A stretch of DNA of 44,565 bases from Planctomycetaceae bacterium (GCA_020426505.1 JAGQPX010000028.1:1-44565); one strand, 5' to 3'; shown: positions 28,815 to 37,958, counted from the stretch's first letter. Notes: generated by a model not told the origin, from the letters alone. Made by a program: numbers and translations.

Positions 28815-29534
28815 ATGAACTACACGCTCGCCGATATTGCGAAGATGCTCGATCACTCGTTGCTCAAGCCGACGATGACGGTCGACGACCTCGAAGCGGG
28901 TTGCCGGCTGGCGGTCGAGTACGATGTGGCGAGTGTTTGTCTCATGCCGTACTACGTCAAGCGATGTGCCGAGATCCTCAAGGGAACGACCGTTCAGACC
29001 AGCACCACGATCGGCTTCCCGCACGGCGGTCACACGACAGCGGTCAAACAGGCCGAAGCCAGGCAGGCTCTCGACGACGGCTGTCAGGAACTCGACATGG
29101 TCGTCAACATCTCACAGGTCCTCAGCGGCAACTGGGACTACGTGACGGCCGACATCGCAGCCGTCATTGAGCCGGCTCACGCTGCCGGTCAAAAAGTGAA
29201 AGTCATCTTCGAGAACTGTTACCTCGAAGACGCACACAAGATTCGACTGTGTGATATCTGCACGGAGTTGGGAGCCGACTGGGTGAAGACGTCCACCGGC
29301 TATGGCACCAGCGGCGCGACGATCCCCGACCTCAAACTGATGTGCGTACACACGCCCGACTCAGTGCAGGTCAAAGCGGCCGGCGGCGTCCGCGACTTCG
29401 CCACGCTCCTCGAAGTCCGCGCCCTGGGCGTCACCCGCATCGGCACCAGTTCCTCGCAGTTGCTCCTCGAACAATGCAAAGCCGTGTTGGCGGGAGAGGA
29501 TATCAATCCGTCGACATCCTGCGAGACCTATTAA
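28815..29534 (+). CDS. deoC: Deoxyribose-phosphate aldolase
   Basis: DeoC splits 2-deoxyribose 5-phosphate into glyceraldehyde 3-phosphate and acetaldehyde in deoxynucleoside breakdown. The product has 239 residues, normal for the class I enzyme. The Schiff-base lysine is K158 (ADWVKTSTGYG), the second active-site lysine K187 (VQVKAAGGVRD) and the acidic residue D94 (QELDMVVNI). The TIM-barrel motifs IGFPHGGHTTAVK and KVIFENCYL are intact. No other nucleoside-salvage genes are near, so it is not in a deo operon. AGGA precedes the ATG by six bases and sits within the leader hairpin at 28740-28807. Confidence 0.97.
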   Translation: MNYTLADIAKMLDHSLLKPTMTVDDLEAGCRLAVEYDVASVCLMPYYVKRCAEILKGTTVQTSTTIGFPHGGHTTAVKQAEARQALDDGCQELDMVVNISQVLSGNWDYVTADIAAVIEPAHAAGQKVKVIFENCYLEDAHKIRLCDICTELGADWVKTSTGYGTSGATIPDLKLMCVHTPDSVQVKAAGGVRDFATLLEVRALGVTRIGTSSSQLLLEQCKAVLAGEDINPSTSCETY

Positions 29535-29631
29535 GACACGCACAACTTCTCCTGCGATCGAGCTTGGCATAAAGACCAGGGCTCGCATGCGCTTCGAAGC
29601 AGCTTACAGCTGAACGATCGGTTGGCCGCGC

Positions 29632-32067
29632 TCAATGACCATCCGTTGACTGACGCGATTCAACGATGAAGCCGTGGTACATCCCCATGTAGTAGGGGAG
29701 GAGAAATGACGAACCGTCGCACAGGGTAGAGCCGTTGCCCCCTTCATCAAGCGACCACACATCCTTGTTCCAGAACTCGACGAAGTGCTCGTCGACCGGC
29801 ACCGTATAGCCCGATCGAAGTAGACCCTTCTTTGCTCCCCACTCCTTCCACCACATCTCGAACCAGCCGCCCTCCAACGGGACAATGTCCGTGCGATGGC
29901 TGTTACGGAACCCCCAGGTCAGTCGGTCACGCGGGTATCGCTGGAGTGTGAAGAGGGCGTCTTCCAGAGCCGACCGGGGAGTCTCGCGCTTGTAGGTGCC
30001 ATTCTCGATGTTGTCGAAGCAGGACGCGAAGATGTAGTTGAACAGCGGGTTTCGTTCCTGTTCGACGAGCTTCCAGTACGGCATCAGCGAGATCAGGTAG
30101 TTCTTGCGCAGTTCCGGGTCGTCCTCGTAGTTGAGGAGTCCGTAGTAGCACATGAAGGCCATTTCGTCGTCGGACTGATTGCCGGTCCCCACGCCCATCT
30201 GACGTTTGGGGACCAGCGTGTTGGTCGCATAGAGATGCTCATCCACCAGCGTCATGTACGCCTGCTGGTACTTCTCATCACCCGTCACATGATGGGCGAC
30301 CTTGAGATACGACAGCATGCTCAACGAGTTCATCCCTCGCAGCCCGGTTGAGAAACGCAGATCACGGTTCAACTCCTTGGGACTGAATCGTGCCCAGCGA
30401 GTCGGTTTGCCGTCATGGTCGACCAGTTGGAAATCATGCTCGATCAGGTGGTCCGTCACGCGGGCGATGACTTCACGGACCATCTCCTTCTCTTCCTCGG
30501 TCTCAGCGACCAGATCGTAATATAGCCCGTACAGGAAGTAGTGTCCGTCGAGTTCGTCGGAGCTGGTGTCCGTCTTCCAGTACCACTTGCCGTCCTCACT
30601 GACGGGCCACCGGGGCTCGATGACCTTCCACAGCGGGTCCTCTTCATTCTGACGTTTGAGGTCGTGCTCGCGGTTGTCGTGATCGTTGGGGTTTCGTCCG
30701 TCGATGGGTAGCACGGTCCTCGCAGGGAATCCGTGCGGGGCCGGATGCTCCCCCCCCTGCGTGACTTCGCTGAGGAACTTCATCGCCTGCATCGCTTTGG
30801 TGGCTCGCTGTTTGGCGAGCGGGTCCTTCGTCGCGGCGTATGCAAAGCACTCACCCGCTCCGTACATCGACGTCCACAGCCCGTCGTTGTCGCTGTCGTA
30901 CTGGGTGACTTCCGACTTGTCCCCGGGTGCTTTTAAGCCAACAGACAACACGAACTCATAAGGTGTGCGACGGTGATATTTGTCGATCTCGTCTTCGAAG
31001 AACTTGGCCTTCTCAGCGAGCGTCGTCTGTTGTCGTTCAATCCGTCCGACCCCCTTGGCGGTGGCGAACCACGCATCGCCGTTACCTGCGACGGCAATCT
31101 CACGAATGTGATCGTCGGGGACCCAACGCAGGCCACGACGATAGTTCCATTCCCCGTCGTGATAGCGAATCGCGCCGATCGTTGTGCCCATCCATGTCTG
31201 CGACGAACCGACCGTCAGCGATGTGAAGTCGTCGTACGGCAACCCCTCAATGCCGGTGAACAGTTGCCATTCTCCCTCCGTCCGCACGCCCAGTCCCTGA
31301 GGGCCGGCGAACCACAGTCGCCCCTGTGCGTCATACGTGACCCCGCGCACATCAATCGGCGCCCAACTGTAGCTCCCCGAAGAAGGGAGAATTCGCCTCC
31401 ACTGTCCCTGCCGCGTCCGCTCGAATAACCCGGTCGATGCACCGATCGCCAGATCACCCGTGGGACTGACACTGATAGCTGATACACGAGCATCGTTGGT
31501 CGCGATCTCCCGAAAACCTCCATACGGCGTCAGGCCGTCATCCTTCAGAAAGTACAGCCCCTGAGTCGTGCCCACCAGCAGACTCTTGTTCCCGCCAAGG
31601 CTCGTCAGCTTGATAGCGTCCTTCCACTCGGCCGGGAGACTCACGAGCGTGGCCAAATCACCATTTTGGTAACTCATGACGGCATCGCCCATCACAAACA
31701 CGATTCCCTCGCCCCATGCCGTCACATGAGCCACGGCTTGCGATGCGTCTGCGACCGACTCGAATACTTCTCCTGCAAATCGTGCGAGGCTGGCATCCGT
31801 CCCCGCGAAGATCGTCCCGTTCGACGTCGCGGCAACACTGTTGACCTCATCGGACGGAAGCCCCTCCGCCGTCGTGAAGAACTGTCGCTCGTCGTTCAGA
31901 AACGTCCCCGACTCTACGCCCTCCAACCCTTTGTTCCCGTTGTGTCCCGCATCACAGGGAGCAGCGAGGATGGCGAACATCGCAAGCCAGTAGCCCAATC
32001 CGATTGGCAGGCAGCAGGCTCGCTTGGAAGGAGAAGGGGAACGTCTCTTGTGCGAAAAGTGTGTCAT
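29632..32067 (-). CDS. Secreted propeller plus helical-domain protein of unknown function
   Basis: The product has 811 residues from the ATG at 32067 (GGAT upstream), which opens a signal peptide (LGYWLAMFAILAAPCDAGH); the frame extends to 32118 but would put 17 residues before it. The signal ends near APCDAG and lacks a clear lipobox. Residues about 45-340 repeat short blades such as VNSVAATSNGTIFAGTDASL and ISVSPTGDLAIGASTGLFER, like the two-component-regulator propeller domains, but no kinase follows. Residues about 370-800 are helix-rich with Trp/Tyr-rich motifs (DNDGLWTSMYGAGECFAYA, DGHYFLYGLYYDLVAE), like an (alpha/alpha)6 toroid glycosidase. A saccharide-related role is a guess. It lies downstream of, and on the same strand as, the giant surface protein. 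Confidence 0.8.
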   Translation of the reverse strand: MTHFSHKRRSPSPSKRACCLPIGLGYWLAMFAILAAPCDAGHNGNKGLEGVESGTFLNDERQFFTTAEGLPSDEVNSVAATSNGTIFAGTDASLARFAGEVFESVADASQAVAHVTAWGEGIVFVMGDAVMSYQNGDLATLVSLPAEWKDAIKLTSLGGNKSLLVGTTQGLYFLKDDGLTPYGGFREIATNDARVSAISVSPTGDLAIGASTGLFERTRQGQWRRILPSSGSYSWAPIDVRGVTYDAQGRLWFAGPQGLGVRTEGEWQLFTGIEGLPYDDFTSLTVGSSQTWMGTTIGAIRYHDGEWNYRRGLRWVPDDHIREIAVAGNGDAWFATAKGVGRIERQQTTLAEKAKFFEDEIDKYHRRTPYEFVLSVGLKAPGDKSEVTQYDSDNDGLWTSMYGAGECFAYAATKDPLAKQRATKAMQAMKFLSEVTQGGEHPAPHGFPARTVLPIDGRNPNDHDNREHDLKRQNEEDPLWKVIEPRWPVSEDGKWYWKTDTSSDELDGHYFLYGLYYDLVAETEEEKEMVREVIARVTDHLIEHDFQLVDHDGKPTRWARFSPKELNRDLRFSTGLRGMNSLSMLSYLKVAHHVTGDEKYQQAYMTLVDEHLYATNTLVPKRQMGVGTGNQSDDEMAFMCYYGLLNYEDDPELRKNYLISLMPYWKLVEQERNPLFNYIFASCFDNIENGTYKRETPRSALEDALFTLQRYPRDRLTWGFRNSHRTDIVPLEGGWFEMWWKEWGAKKGLLRSGYTVPVDEHFVEFWNKDVWSLDEGGNGSTLCDGSSFLLPYYMGMYHGFIVESRQSTDGH

Positions 32068-32318
32068 GATATCCAGTTCAAGAGTCCGGTTGGCCTCCGC
32101 TGCGGCGGGCGGAAACAACGGAGGAAGAGGAAGGCAATCTCAGAATGCCCGACCAATGTAGAAGGTCACAATCCCCATCGCAACGCGGTAGATGACCGTC
32201 GCGGGCGTGTGATGCGGAACGACAGAGGCGCCACACATACTTCACAAACCCGACAACGTTCGACCGGCCACGTCTTTGCCGCGATCGCAGTTCGACTGTC
32301 GCACGACGGATCGAATCA

Positions 32319-35300
32319 TCAATTTACAGGTGTGATGACATACCCGGTGATCGGCTCGGCTGTGTCGGACGCCCAGATGCCGTTGGGGTTTTGGGCGGAG
32401 ACTTCGTTGCTTAGTTCGCCACTCGCTTCGAGGGAGAATGAGAGGTCGACCGTCTTGCCGGTGGCCACAATCGGATCGCCGTTCGAGTCCACAAGGAAAC
32501 CTTTGAAGGGGACCTTCATTTCGAGTTGGTGCCCGTCCGGTGAGAGGGCATAGTCGATGATGCCGTTGACGACCGGGCCACGGTCCTGAACGAAGGTGAC
32601 CGAGTCATTGCCACCGAAGCCGGGGTCGTTCTCCTTGTAGACCCATTGGGTGTAGAAGTCGTACGTGCCCGGAAGTACATTGACGAAGCCCGGCATGAAC
32701 GGACCTTGCGTCTCGGGTCCGGGGTAGACGTAGCCTCCGTTGGACTGGTCAGCGAACGCCTGAATGAGTTCAGCCTCGTTCTGGGCTCCGTGCTGGAGGT
32801 AGTGCCCCGTGTTGAAGGCCCCGTTGTAGAACTCGATCTCACCGTTCATGTCATAGCCGGTGGTGTCAGTGGTGCCCGTGTAGTAGCCCCCCTCGTAGAG
32901 CGGATACCCGGTCGCGTCATCGTCATCCACATCGATCGTCACGATCACGTAGTAACGGCCCGCCCGCAGTCCCTGGGCGACATTCTCCATCTGCGTCCGG
33001 CCGATCTCACCGCGGGACTCAAAGTAGAAGTAGAAGTTCTCGTTATCGTGCGTCACCGTGTAGTTCAGCAGGTCGACATCCGGATGATCGACGTAAGCGG
33101 GCGTCGCCCCGGCCGTGTCGTGATCCGTGTCGTGCTGGTCGTCGACCGGATCGGCGTAGTTCGTGACAGCGTCCCAGTCATTGAAGTTTCCATCAATGGT
33201 GATCTTTGGCTTGACCGTGTTCACCTGTTGGATCCGAATCGCGTCGGCCATGACGTAGTTGTTGGCGTCGTTGGAGAGTTGGACGACGAGGGTATCGCCC
33301 GTGATCAGGACCGTCGTCAGGTCTTCCCAGTGGATGCCCCCTTCGGTGAAGTCGTCGGGGGCTTGTTGCTGGTTGGCGTCGATCGTGGTGAGCGAAGTGG
33401 CACCGTCGAAGATCGTGTACGGCGCGTCCGTCGCGCGGCTGAGGCTGGCAGCCCAGGTGGCGGAGACGCGGTACGTGCCTGCCGTCAGACCAGTGAAGGT
33501 CCAGCTGGCCACCTTGTTCCCGTTGAAAATCGAAGCGTTGCGGTTGTCGCCGAAGGCACCCGCGTTGCCCGTCCCCCAAGTGCCACTTTCGATGGCGAAG
33601 CCGGCATCGCCGTCGTCGATGACCTGCGGGAGGTCGGCCACCCGCTCGATGCGGATCGCGTCGGCCATCACGTAGCCATTGGCGATGTTGGTCAGTTTGA
33701 CGAACAGCGTGTCGCCGGTGACCTGGAAGTTGCCGACGAGGTCCTGCCAGGGGACGCCGAGGTCGTTGAGGTCCGGACTGCCGCTGGGGGTGAGTTGCTG
33801 ATTGACGTCGACGGTGGTGATCGGCGTGAAGCCGTTGAACAGGGTGAAGGGCGCATCCGTCGCGCGAGCCGCGCTGGGGACCCACGTGGTCGACACGCGG
33901 TAGACGCCCGGCGTGAGGTTGGTGAACGACCAGCGGGCGACCTTGGTGCCGCCGAAGATCGAGGCGTTGCGGTTATCGCCCCCCGCTCCCGCGTTGCCGC
34001 TGCCCCACGAGCCGCTCTCGATGGCGAAGCCGGGGTCGCCGTCGTCGACAATCATCGGCGGCGGAGGCAACTCGCCAATGCGTTCGATCCGCACCGCATC
34101 CGCCATCACGTAGCCGTTTGCATCGTTGGACAACTCGACCGTCAGCGTATTCCCCGTGATGTGGAACAGGTCGTTCCCCAGATCCTGCCAAGGCACTCCC
34201 AGATCTTTCACCCCGGGCTCGCCACTCGGCGCAAGCTGCTGATTGACATCAACGGTCGCAAGCGGATTCACGCCATCAAACACGGTAAACGGCGCATCCG
34301 TCGCCCGCACCGGACTCGGCGCCCACGTCGCCGACACCCGATAAACCCCCGGCAACAAACCATCGAACGTCCAACTCGCGACCTTGCTGCCGTTGAACCG
34401 GGACGCATTCCGATTATCCCCCTCCGCCCCCGCCGTGCCTGTGCCCCACGCTCCGCTCTCAATCGCAAAGCCCGGGTCGCCATCGTCGATGATCTTCACC
34501 GTCCGCACACCCGCCAGGCTCAGGATGTACACGGCTCCGCGAAGGACGCCGCCGTCATCATCATTTCTGGCACCGACGGCCAATTCTGTGACGCCATCTC
34601 CGTCTAAGTCACCCAGATTCGCCAACGAATCGCCGAAGAAATCAAAGCTTTCCAGTGTGGCAGTGAAGTTCCCCTTGGTGTCGCTGATCTTTCGGTATGA
34701 CTTCACGGTCCCGTCGGCATTCAGGAACAGCAGGTACACTGCTCCGTGACTGCTGCCGCCATCATCGTCACCAATTGCTCCCACACCCAAATCGGCGATC
34801 CCATCGCCGTCCAAGTCGCCAATTTTTGTCGTCGACGAGCCGAATTTATCCCCGTCTTCTAGATTTGCAGTGAAGTTTCCTTCTGTGTCGCTAATCTTCT
34901 GATGAGATTTGACTGTTCCATCTGCATTTAGAAACAGCACGTATATAGCACCACGATTAGTAAGAATAGTTGGATTCCCATCGTCATCAAAGGCAGCTCC
35001 AACTGCGAGATCTGTGATGCCGTCCTTGTCCAAATCGCCGAGATTTGTGAGAGAGGATCCCCAATGGTCTCCATCATTTAACGTGGCCGTCAAGTTACCA
35101 GTTGTGTCGCTGATCTTTCGGTGCGATTTGACCATTCCGTCAGAATTCAGAAACAGGACGTATACAGCTCCGTGATTGTCGCCGCCATCGTCGTCGCCAT
35201 AAGTCCCCACGGCGAGCTCTGAGATTCCGTCCCCGTCCAAGTCACCCAGACTCGCAAGGGAATTGCCAAAGTAATCGTGGTTATCGAGTGTGGCGGTGAA

Positions 35301-37190
35301 GTTGCCGGCTGTATCGCTGATCTTCTGATGCGACTTCACCGTGCCGTCAGTATTCAGAAACAGCACATACACCGCACCCCGGTCATAGCCGCCGTCATCA
35401 TCCTTACGGCTTCCGACGGCCAATTCGGCGATCCCATCCCCGTCCAAGTCGCCAAGATTCGTCAGCGAACTGCCGAAGCGGTCATAGTTATCCAGCGTGG
35501 CCGTGAAGTTGCCGGCCGTATCACTGATCTTCTGGTGCGACTTGACAGTGCCGTCCAAGTTCAGGAACAGCACATACGCGGCACCGCGATCCAAGCCACC
35601 GTCATCGTCTAGATATTGGCCCACGGCTAAATCAGCAATTCCGTCCCCGTCCAAGTCGCCGAGATTCGTCAAAGATTTGCCGAATTTGTCCGAGTCCTCG
35701 AAAACAGCCGTGAAATTACCTTCAGTGTCGCTGATCTTGGAGAACGACGTGACCACGCCGGGCGGCGTGACTTGTTCGAGACTCAGAATGTACACCGCTC
35801 CGGGATCTGAGACTGCGTGGTAACCTCCGTCATCATCTCTTGGAACTCCGACTGACAACTCAACGAGACCGTCGCCATCCAGGTCCCCTAAGTTTGCCAG
35901 CGAACCGCCGAAGGTATCAATATCATCCAATGCTGCGGTGAAATTCCCCTCCGTGTCGCTGATCTTTTGTCTTGATTTGACTTTACCGTCCACATTGAGG
36001 AACAGCACGTAAACCGCGCCGCGAGACGTGCCACCGTCATCATCTCCGAACGCTCCAACGGACAGATCGGTGACGCCATCTCCGTCTAGATCTCCCAGAT
36101 TCGTCACCGCTATGCCGAATTGGTCACCGCTATCCAGCCCCATGGTGAGCCCGCCGGCTGTGTCGCTAATCTTCTGGTGTGATTTGACGGTGCCATCCAA
36201 GTTCAGCAGCAGTATGTAGAGTGCTCCGCGAAAAGACCCGCCATCATCGTCCCCGTGGGCTCCGACGACCAGATCGGGGATGCCGTCCCCATCCAAGTCG
36301 CCGAGGTTCGCGAGTGAACCACCAAAGTGGTCGTAGTTATCCAAAGTCGTGGTGAAACCGCCGGATGTGTCACTGATCTTCTGGTGTGATTTGACAGTGC
36401 CATTTGCGTTCAGCAACAACACGAATACAGCACCGCGCTCGTTACCTCCGTCATCATCATCATCGGCTCCGACGACCAGATCGTTAATGCCATCTCCATC
36501 CAAGTCTCCCAGACTCGTCACCGACTGGCCAAAATCGCCGTCTTCATAGAGTGTGGCTGTGAAGCCTCCAGCCGTGTCACTGATCTTCTGGTGCGACTTG
36601 ACGGTCCCGTCAGAGTTCAGGAAGAGGATGTAAACTGCACCGCGATTGGAATAAACGCCTCCACCGTCATCGTCCCAACGCGCCCCGACGGCCAGGTCTG
36701 TAATGCCATCCCCGTTGAGGTCCCCCAGATTCGTCAGCGAACTGCCGAAGCGGTCGCCATCAACAATCGAAGCCGTGAAGCCTCCAGCCGTGTCGCTGAT
36801 CTTCTGATGCGACTTGACGGTGCCATCCGCATTCAGCAGCAGAACGTAAATCGCACCCCTTGCACCTCCACCGTCATCGTCGTACTGGGCCCCGACTGCC
36901 AGATCGGCGATGCCGTCCCCGTCTAAGTCCCCTAGGTTTGTCACCGACGTGCCGAAATGATCAGTGCTATCCAGCGTGCCAGTGAAATTGCCAACGGTGT
37001 CGCTGATCTTCGAGAACGACGTGACTTCGCCAATAGCCCCGGCGAGCATCACGCGGCTTTCGAGGGCTTCCGTCGGTCGGCAGGCGTGATGTTTTCGAGC
37101 GTGCCGGCGTCGACGGAGCATTTGCATCGCGGGACGACGTGAGCCGAATTGCAATCCGTTTCGCAAGCTTCGCAGCCAGTCGAATGGCAT
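32319..37190 (-). CDS. Giant exported surface protein with 12 FG-GAP repeats and 3 CBM-like repeats
   Basis: The product has 1,623 residues. The N-terminus (MPFDWLRSLRNG..., Arg/His-rich) ends in ALESRVMLAGAIG near residue 50, the planctomycetal LExRxxLA export motif. Residues about 55-900 hold twelve FG-GAP-type repeats of about 69 residues (core KISDTAGNFTATLDN, LGDLDGDGI, DDDGG, GAVYVLFLN). Three about 140-residue repeats follow (IDDGDPGFAIESG...YVMADAIRIERV), resembling golvesin/CBM-like beta-sandwiches. The C-terminal about 270 residues open with ITIDGNFNDWDAV, like DOMON/CBM9-type domains, and include DNENFYFYFESRGE. The DxDxDG loops should bind calcium. No sortase or PEP-CTERM tail is seen. 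A cell-surface, carbohydrate- or adhesion-related role is inferred. It is divergent from sodN. Confidence 0.92.
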   Translation of the reverse strand: MPFDWLRSLRNGLQFGSRRPAMQMLRRRRHARKHHACRPTEALESRVMLAGAIGEVTSFSKISDTVGNFTGTLDSTDHFGTSVTNLGDLDGDGIADLAVGAQYDDDGGGARGAIYVLLLNADGTVKSHQKISDTAGGFTASIVDGDRFGSSLTNLGDLNGDGITDLAVGARWDDDGGGVYSNRGAVYILFLNSDGTVKSHQKISDTAGGFTATLYEDGDFGQSVTSLGDLDGDGINDLVVGADDDDDGGNERGAVFVLLLNANGTVKSHQKISDTSGGFTTTLDNYDHFGGSLANLGDLDGDGIPDLVVGAHGDDDGGSFRGALYILLLNLDGTVKSHQKISDTAGGLTMGLDSGDQFGIAVTNLGDLDGDGVTDLSVGAFGDDDGGTSRGAVYVLFLNVDGKVKSRQKISDTEGNFTAALDDIDTFGGSLANLGDLDGDGLVELSVGVPRDDDGGYHAVSDPGAVYILSLEQVTPPGVVTSFSKISDTEGNFTAVFEDSDKFGKSLTNLGDLDGDGIADLAVGQYLDDDGGLDRGAAYVLFLNLDGTVKSHQKISDTAGNFTATLDNYDRFGSSLTNLGDLDGDGIAELAVGSRKDDDGGYDRGAVYVLFLNTDGTVKSHQKISDTAGNFTATLDNHDYFGNSLASLGDLDGDGISELAVGTYGDDDGGDNHGAVYVLFLNSDGMVKSHRKISDTTGNLTATLNDGDHWGSSLTNLGDLDKDGITDLAVGAAFDDDGNPTILTNRGAIYVLFLNADGTVKSHQKISDTEGNFTANLEDGDKFGSSTTKIGDLDGDGIADLGVGAIGDDDGGSSHGAVYLLFLNADGTVKSYRKISDTKGNFTATLESFDFFGDSLANLGDLDGDGVTELAVGARNDDDGGVLRGAVYILSLAGVRTVKIIDDGDPGFAIESGAWGTGTAGAEGDNRNASRFNGSKVASWTFDGLLPGVYRVSATWAPSPVRATDAPFTVFDGVNPLATVDVNQQLAPSGEPGVKDLGVPWQDLGNDLFHITGNTLTVELSNDANGYVMADAVRIERIGELPPPPMIVDDGDPGFAIESGSWGSGNAGAGGDNRNASIFGGTKVARWSFTNLTPGVYRVSTTWVPSAARATDAPFTLFNGFTPITTVDVNQQLTPSGSPDLNDLGVPWQDLVGNFQVTGDTLFVKLTNIANGYVMADAIRIERVADLPQVIDDGDAGFAIESGTWGTGNAGAFGDNRNASIFNGNKVASWTFTGLTAGTYRVSATWAASLSRATDAPYTIFDGATSLTTIDANQQQAPDDFTEGGIHWEDLTTVLITGDTLVVQLSNDANNYVMADAIRIQQVNTVKPKITIDGNFNDWDAVTNYADPVDDQHDTDHDTAGATPAYVDHPDVDLLNYTVTHDNENFYFYFESRGEIGRTQMENVAQGLRAGRYYVIVTIDVDDDDATGYPLYEGGYYTGTTDTTGYDMNGEIEFYNGAFNTGHYLQHGAQNEAELIQAFADQSNGGYVYPGPETQGPFMPGFVNVLPGTYDFYTQWVYKENDPGFGGNDSVTFVQDRGPVVNGIIDYALSPDGHQLEMKVPFKGFLVDSNGDPIVATGKTVDLSFSLEASGELSNEVSAQNPNGIWASDTAEPITGYVITPVN
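33210..34495 (-). repeat. Three tandem ~430-bp CBM-like coding repeats
   Basis: Three units (about 34,060-34,495, 33,630-34,055 and 33,210-33,625) each encode a domain from DDGDxGFAIESGxWG to NYVMADAIRI or NGYVMADAIRI. RATDAPFT and DVNQQ-type words recur in all three, showing recent tandem duplication. Confidence 0.85.
34515..37025 (-). repeat. Twelve tandem ~207-bp FG-GAP coding repeats in a 6+6 arrangement
   Basis: The tandem units encode one FG-GAP repeat each. Units 1-6 (about 35,790-37,025) and 7-12 (about 34,515-35,755) both begin with VTSFSKISDT and both end with GAVYILSL, whereas internal units are joined by DGTVKSHQ. The nucleotide words around GACTTGGACGGG and the KSHQKISDT joint are nearly identical between units. 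Confidence 0.85.
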
Positions 37191-37490
37191 GGTGCTGTCT
37201 CAGAAAAGAAGTTAGCCAGGAGAGGATCACTGTGATCAGAGAGGACCACGGATACCAAGTCAGAATACTGCCCAGTCTCGGCCACTGTCCAGCAAGATGC
37301 CAGGGAGGATGGATGACATGCGGAGCCTGCCTTTCAAGCGGATGGTTCATGGAACTCCGCCCGGTTGCTATGGTACTGTTGCGTCGTCCGGGTGGCTCGT
37401 GATTTGGTGGGTGCTGAATTGCGGTGTCCGGGATCACTTGCTCGTCACACAGGCGCGGCTTCCATCATCGTTTGACAAAGGAAAGACCCC
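37191..37490. other. Divergent promoter region between the giant protein gene and sodN
   Basis: About 300 bases between divergent genes. Short plus-strand frames across it (37,139-37,494) look spurious. I see no clear -10/-35 pair and no obvious nickel-regulator palindrome. AAAGGAAAG at 37478-37486 is the sodN ribosome-binding site. Confidence 0.45.
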
Positions 37491-37958
37491 ATGAGATACC
37501 ACTTCACACTTGCGCTCGCCGCTTTGACGCTTCTCGCGTTTCCCACCCCTCGCATTGCTGACGCTCACTGTCAGGTGCCGTGCGGTGTGTATGGAGATCA
37601 ACGTCGGTTTGAGGAAATGCTCGAAGACGCGACGACCATCGCCAAGGCGGTTGATCAAATCAATGAACTGGCGGAGAAGAGTGACGCCCTGTCGCACAAT
37701 CAGCTGGCACGCTGGGTCGCCACCAAAGAGGCCCATGCCTCCAACACGCAGAAGATCGTCGCCGAGTACTTCCTGACCCAGCGGATCAAGGACACCAACG
37801 ATCGGTACGTCGACCAACTGAAGGCAGCCCACGCGGTCATGGTGGCCGCCATGAAGTGCAAGCAAACCGTCGATCCGGACGCGGTCAAAACACTGGAGAA
37901 AGCCATCCTCGATCTCTACCGCGCCTACGAGGGCAAAGAGCCCGACTTCGATCATTGA
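37491..37958 (+). CDS. sodN: Nickel superoxide dismutase with N-terminal signal peptide
   Basis: Ni-SOD converts superoxide to oxygen and hydrogen peroxide. The product has 155 residues. Residues 1-25 are a signal peptide (hydrophobic 5-17) ending in ADA, so cleavage after A25 would make H26 the N-terminus. The mature protein then starts HCQVPCGVYGD, the nickel hook HCxxPCGxY: His1, Cys2, Cys6 and Tyr9 (H26, C27, C31, Y34), with nickel bound by the N-terminal amine, His1, Cys2 and Cys6. The rest is the expected four-helix bundle (EEMLEDATTIAKAVDQINEL, AVMVAAMKCKQTVDPDAVK). AAAGGAAAG precedes the ATG. No sodX-like peptidase gene is next to it. It should act outside the cytoplasm. Confidence 0.97.
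   Translation: MRYHFTLALAALTLLAFPTPRIADAHCQVPCGVYGDQRRFEEMLEDATTIAKAVDQINELAEKSDALSHNQLARWVATKEAHASNTQKIVAEYFLTQRIKDTNDRYVDQLKAAHAVMVAAMKCKQTVDPDAVKTLEKAILDLYRAYEGKEPDFDH

Noticed and set aside
32646..34607. 653-residue plus-strand ORF
   Set aside because: It is antisense to the three CBM-like repeats and the C-terminal region of the giant protein gene; its composition (Val/Arg/Asp-rich, repetitive) reflects the reverse strand of that gene.
34515..37025. Tandem repeats as a CRISPR array
   Set aside because: The units are about 207 bp, in frame, and encode FG-GAP repeats; there are no short direct repeats with unique spacers.
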